Position numbers and translations under genes: made by a program. From Anaerolineae bacterium (GTDB lineage Bacteria; Chloroflexota; Anaerolineae; 4572-78; NAK82), in assembly GCA_030598425.1 (NCBI GenBank), contig JAUVPY010000205.1:1-5726 (forward strand): a stretch of DNA of 5,726 bases, read 5' to 3'. The stretch's first letter is position 1. Every line of letters begins with the position of its first letter. The notes below the pieces were generated by a model. It ran no database searches and was not told the DNA's origin. It was given only the letters and a program-made list of their open reading frames with translations. Positions 4,511-5,726 of this stretch are shown piece by piece.

Positions 4511-5726
4511 CGACCGGCCGCCGCGTCGTCTCTTGGCTCTATAGCGCACTGGTCCGGCTGTACCCGGCTGGTTTCCACGCAGAATTCCACAAAGAGATGC
4601 AGGAAACCTTCCACGAGGCTTTAACTGCTGCCGGGACCGCCACCGAATCGTCGTTGGCCAGGCTGTGTATGCGCGAGCTGCGCTATCTGCCGGCGGGGAT
4701 ACTACGCGAACATCGGCGTGCCCGACGCGCTGTGAGGCTTGAAATGACTGAAGCCATCGGCGGCGCTGGCAAAGGTAGGGTCCCGGGTAATCCGCTAGCA
4801 TCTGGTAGCTGGCGGGATGCGCTATTGGCGGGCCTGCCCCATTTTCTGCTGGCTCTCCTCATCGGTCTGACCAGCCTGCCAGCTATCCGCGATCAATTCT
4901 CGTCAGAACTGCAGCCGCTGGCACCGCTTATCACGGTAGTCGTGGTCCTGGGCATGCTGACGGTGCTTCTCGTTGCGCTGTTCAAGGCCTGGCGCGAGGG
5001 CTGGCCGCTGTGGTCGGCCAGTTGGTTCCTGTACCTGGTTGTACCGATCCTCTTGCTGCCCATCGGATACTTACAGCACGCGCTGTTTGCGCGAAATACC
5101 CGCCTTGATGAGGCGTTCATCTACGTTGCCATTCCCGTTGTGCTGGGCTTTCTGTTCTACCTGCTGGTTCGCCGCGGCCGCTTTATGGCGCTGCTGGCCG
5201 TGCTGCCGCTGGTTACCTTGCTGTGGATGCCGGTGCTGGAGTTCGTGCCCTCTCCGTTGCACACCTGGCTTACCGTAGCCGCCTGGCTGTTAGTGGGGCT
5301 GACGACCGTTGCCAGTGTGCGGCTGGGGGACGCGGGCACAGCCATCTGGCTGGCGCTGGGCATGAACCTGCTGATCGGTCTGCCCTACGCCTACGCCCAG
5401 ACTTATCTCAGGGTCTTGCCCCGGGGCGCACCGGCCTGGGTGATGGCCCCGCCGACCATGTTGGATTTTGTCAACACCTTTGCCCCCCCGTTCCTGGGCC
5501 TTGCCACGCTCATCCTGGGGCCGGCGCTGATCTGGAGGTTGCGCAACATCGGCCGGCAGGGAGGTTTATCGGGTATTTGGGGCTATCGTCTGGCTGCCAT
5601 TGGTTTCACGTTTATGGTGATCGGCAACCTGGCCGCTTATTGGGCGATGCTGCGTCACTGGCCCAGCGGAGATTATCTGGTCTACCAGGTGATGGTGTAC
5701 GGTGGATTGGGTCTTTATCTGTTCGG
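4507..5726 (+). CDS. PadR-coupled multi-pass membrane protein (partial)
   Basis: The frame is open from ATG at 4507 to the window end (406 codons), so the 3' end is missing. GGGAG at 4495-4499 lies seven bases upstream, and the start overlaps the padR stop. Residues 10-37 (WLYSALVRLYP...F...F..EM..TF) form a conserved cytoplasmic amphipathic segment that I know from membrane proteins and permease-like proteins encoded next to PadR regulators. A basic stretch (about 67-78) follows. Then come about ten hydrophobic segments, near 104-124, 138-159, 170-189, 203-222, 226-242, 252-270, 278-297, 325-343, 358-380 and 391 onward. No ATP-binding motif or catalytic site is visible. It could be a transporter component, a membrane-stress sensor or the ligand-handling partner of the repressor; function unknown. 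Codon use is GC-rich and CTG-heavy, as in a native gene. Confidence 0.85.
   Translation, partial: MTTGRRVVSWLYSALVRLYPAGFHAEFHKEMQETFHEALTAAGTATESSLARLCMRELRYLPAGILREHRRARRAVRLEMTEAIGGAGKGRVPGNPLASGSWRDALLAGLPHFLLALLIGLTSLPAIRDQFSSELQPLAPLITVVVVLGMLTVLLVALFKAWREGWPLWSASWFLYLVVPILLLPIGYLQHALFARNTRLDEAFIYVAIPVVLGFLFYLLVRRGRFMALLAVLPLVTLLWMPVLEFVPSPLHTWLTVAAWLLVGLTTVASVRLGDAGTAIWLALGMNLLIGLPYAYAQTYLRVLPRGAPAWVMAPPTMLDFVNTFAPPFLGLATLILGPALIWRLRNIGRQGGLSGIWGYRLAAIGFTFMVIGNLAAYWAMLRHWPSGDYLVYQVMVYGGLGLYLF

Noticed and set aside
4298..4801. Long minus-strand open frame (167 codons) across the padR-membrane protein junction
   Set aside because: It is the antisense shadow of two well-supported genes and has a low-complexity, Arg/Ser/Gln-rich product with no recognisable domain.

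Overview
The window is 5.7 kb of moderately GC-rich DNA (coding parts roughly 60% GC by eye). It looks like a free-living bacterium, possibly Chloroflexota or a similar environmental lineage. That guess rests on the gene set (an MtaA/HemE-like decarboxylase-family protein, and a PadR regulator translationally coupled to a multi-pass membrane protein), on long spacers and on dispersed intergenic repeats. It is weak inference; no rRNA, tRNA or marker gene fixes the taxonomy.

Layout, all genes on the + strand: (1) 1-313 is non-coding, with an imperfect palindromic repeat at about 76-194 and a promoter whose -10 is TATAAT at 228-233. (2) 314-1399 encodes a uroporphyrinogen decarboxylase/corrinoid methyltransferase-family protein with an internal 25-residue duplication. 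(3) 1400-2076 is a gene-poor spacer holding one copy of a dispersed repeat and an AT-richer block (about 46% GC). (4) 2128-3276 encodes a membrane-anchored, probably extracytoplasmic nucleoside hydrolase, behind an extended -10 promoter. (5) 3277-4089 is an 800-bp spacer with hairpins, the second copy of the dispersed repeat and a G-rich tract. (6) 4163-4510 encodes a PadR-family repressor with a sigma70-type promoter covered by two overlapping 17-bp inverted repeats, a likely autoregulatory operator. (7) 4507 to the window end encodes a multi-pass membrane protein with a four-base ATGA overlap with padR; it runs off the edge.

The first two genes look like independent single-gene units, each with its own promoter and separated by hundreds of bases. 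The padR-membrane protein pair is a real operon; the regulator probably controls its own transcription and that of the membrane protein in response to a small ligand or membrane stress. I saw no CRISPR array, complete insertion sequence, RNA gene or clearly new system. The best leads are the tandem PadR operator with its coupled membrane partner, the Trp-Trp active-site signature of the exported nucleosidase, the duplication and missing third metal ligand in the decarboxylase-family protein, and the dispersed intergenic repeat.
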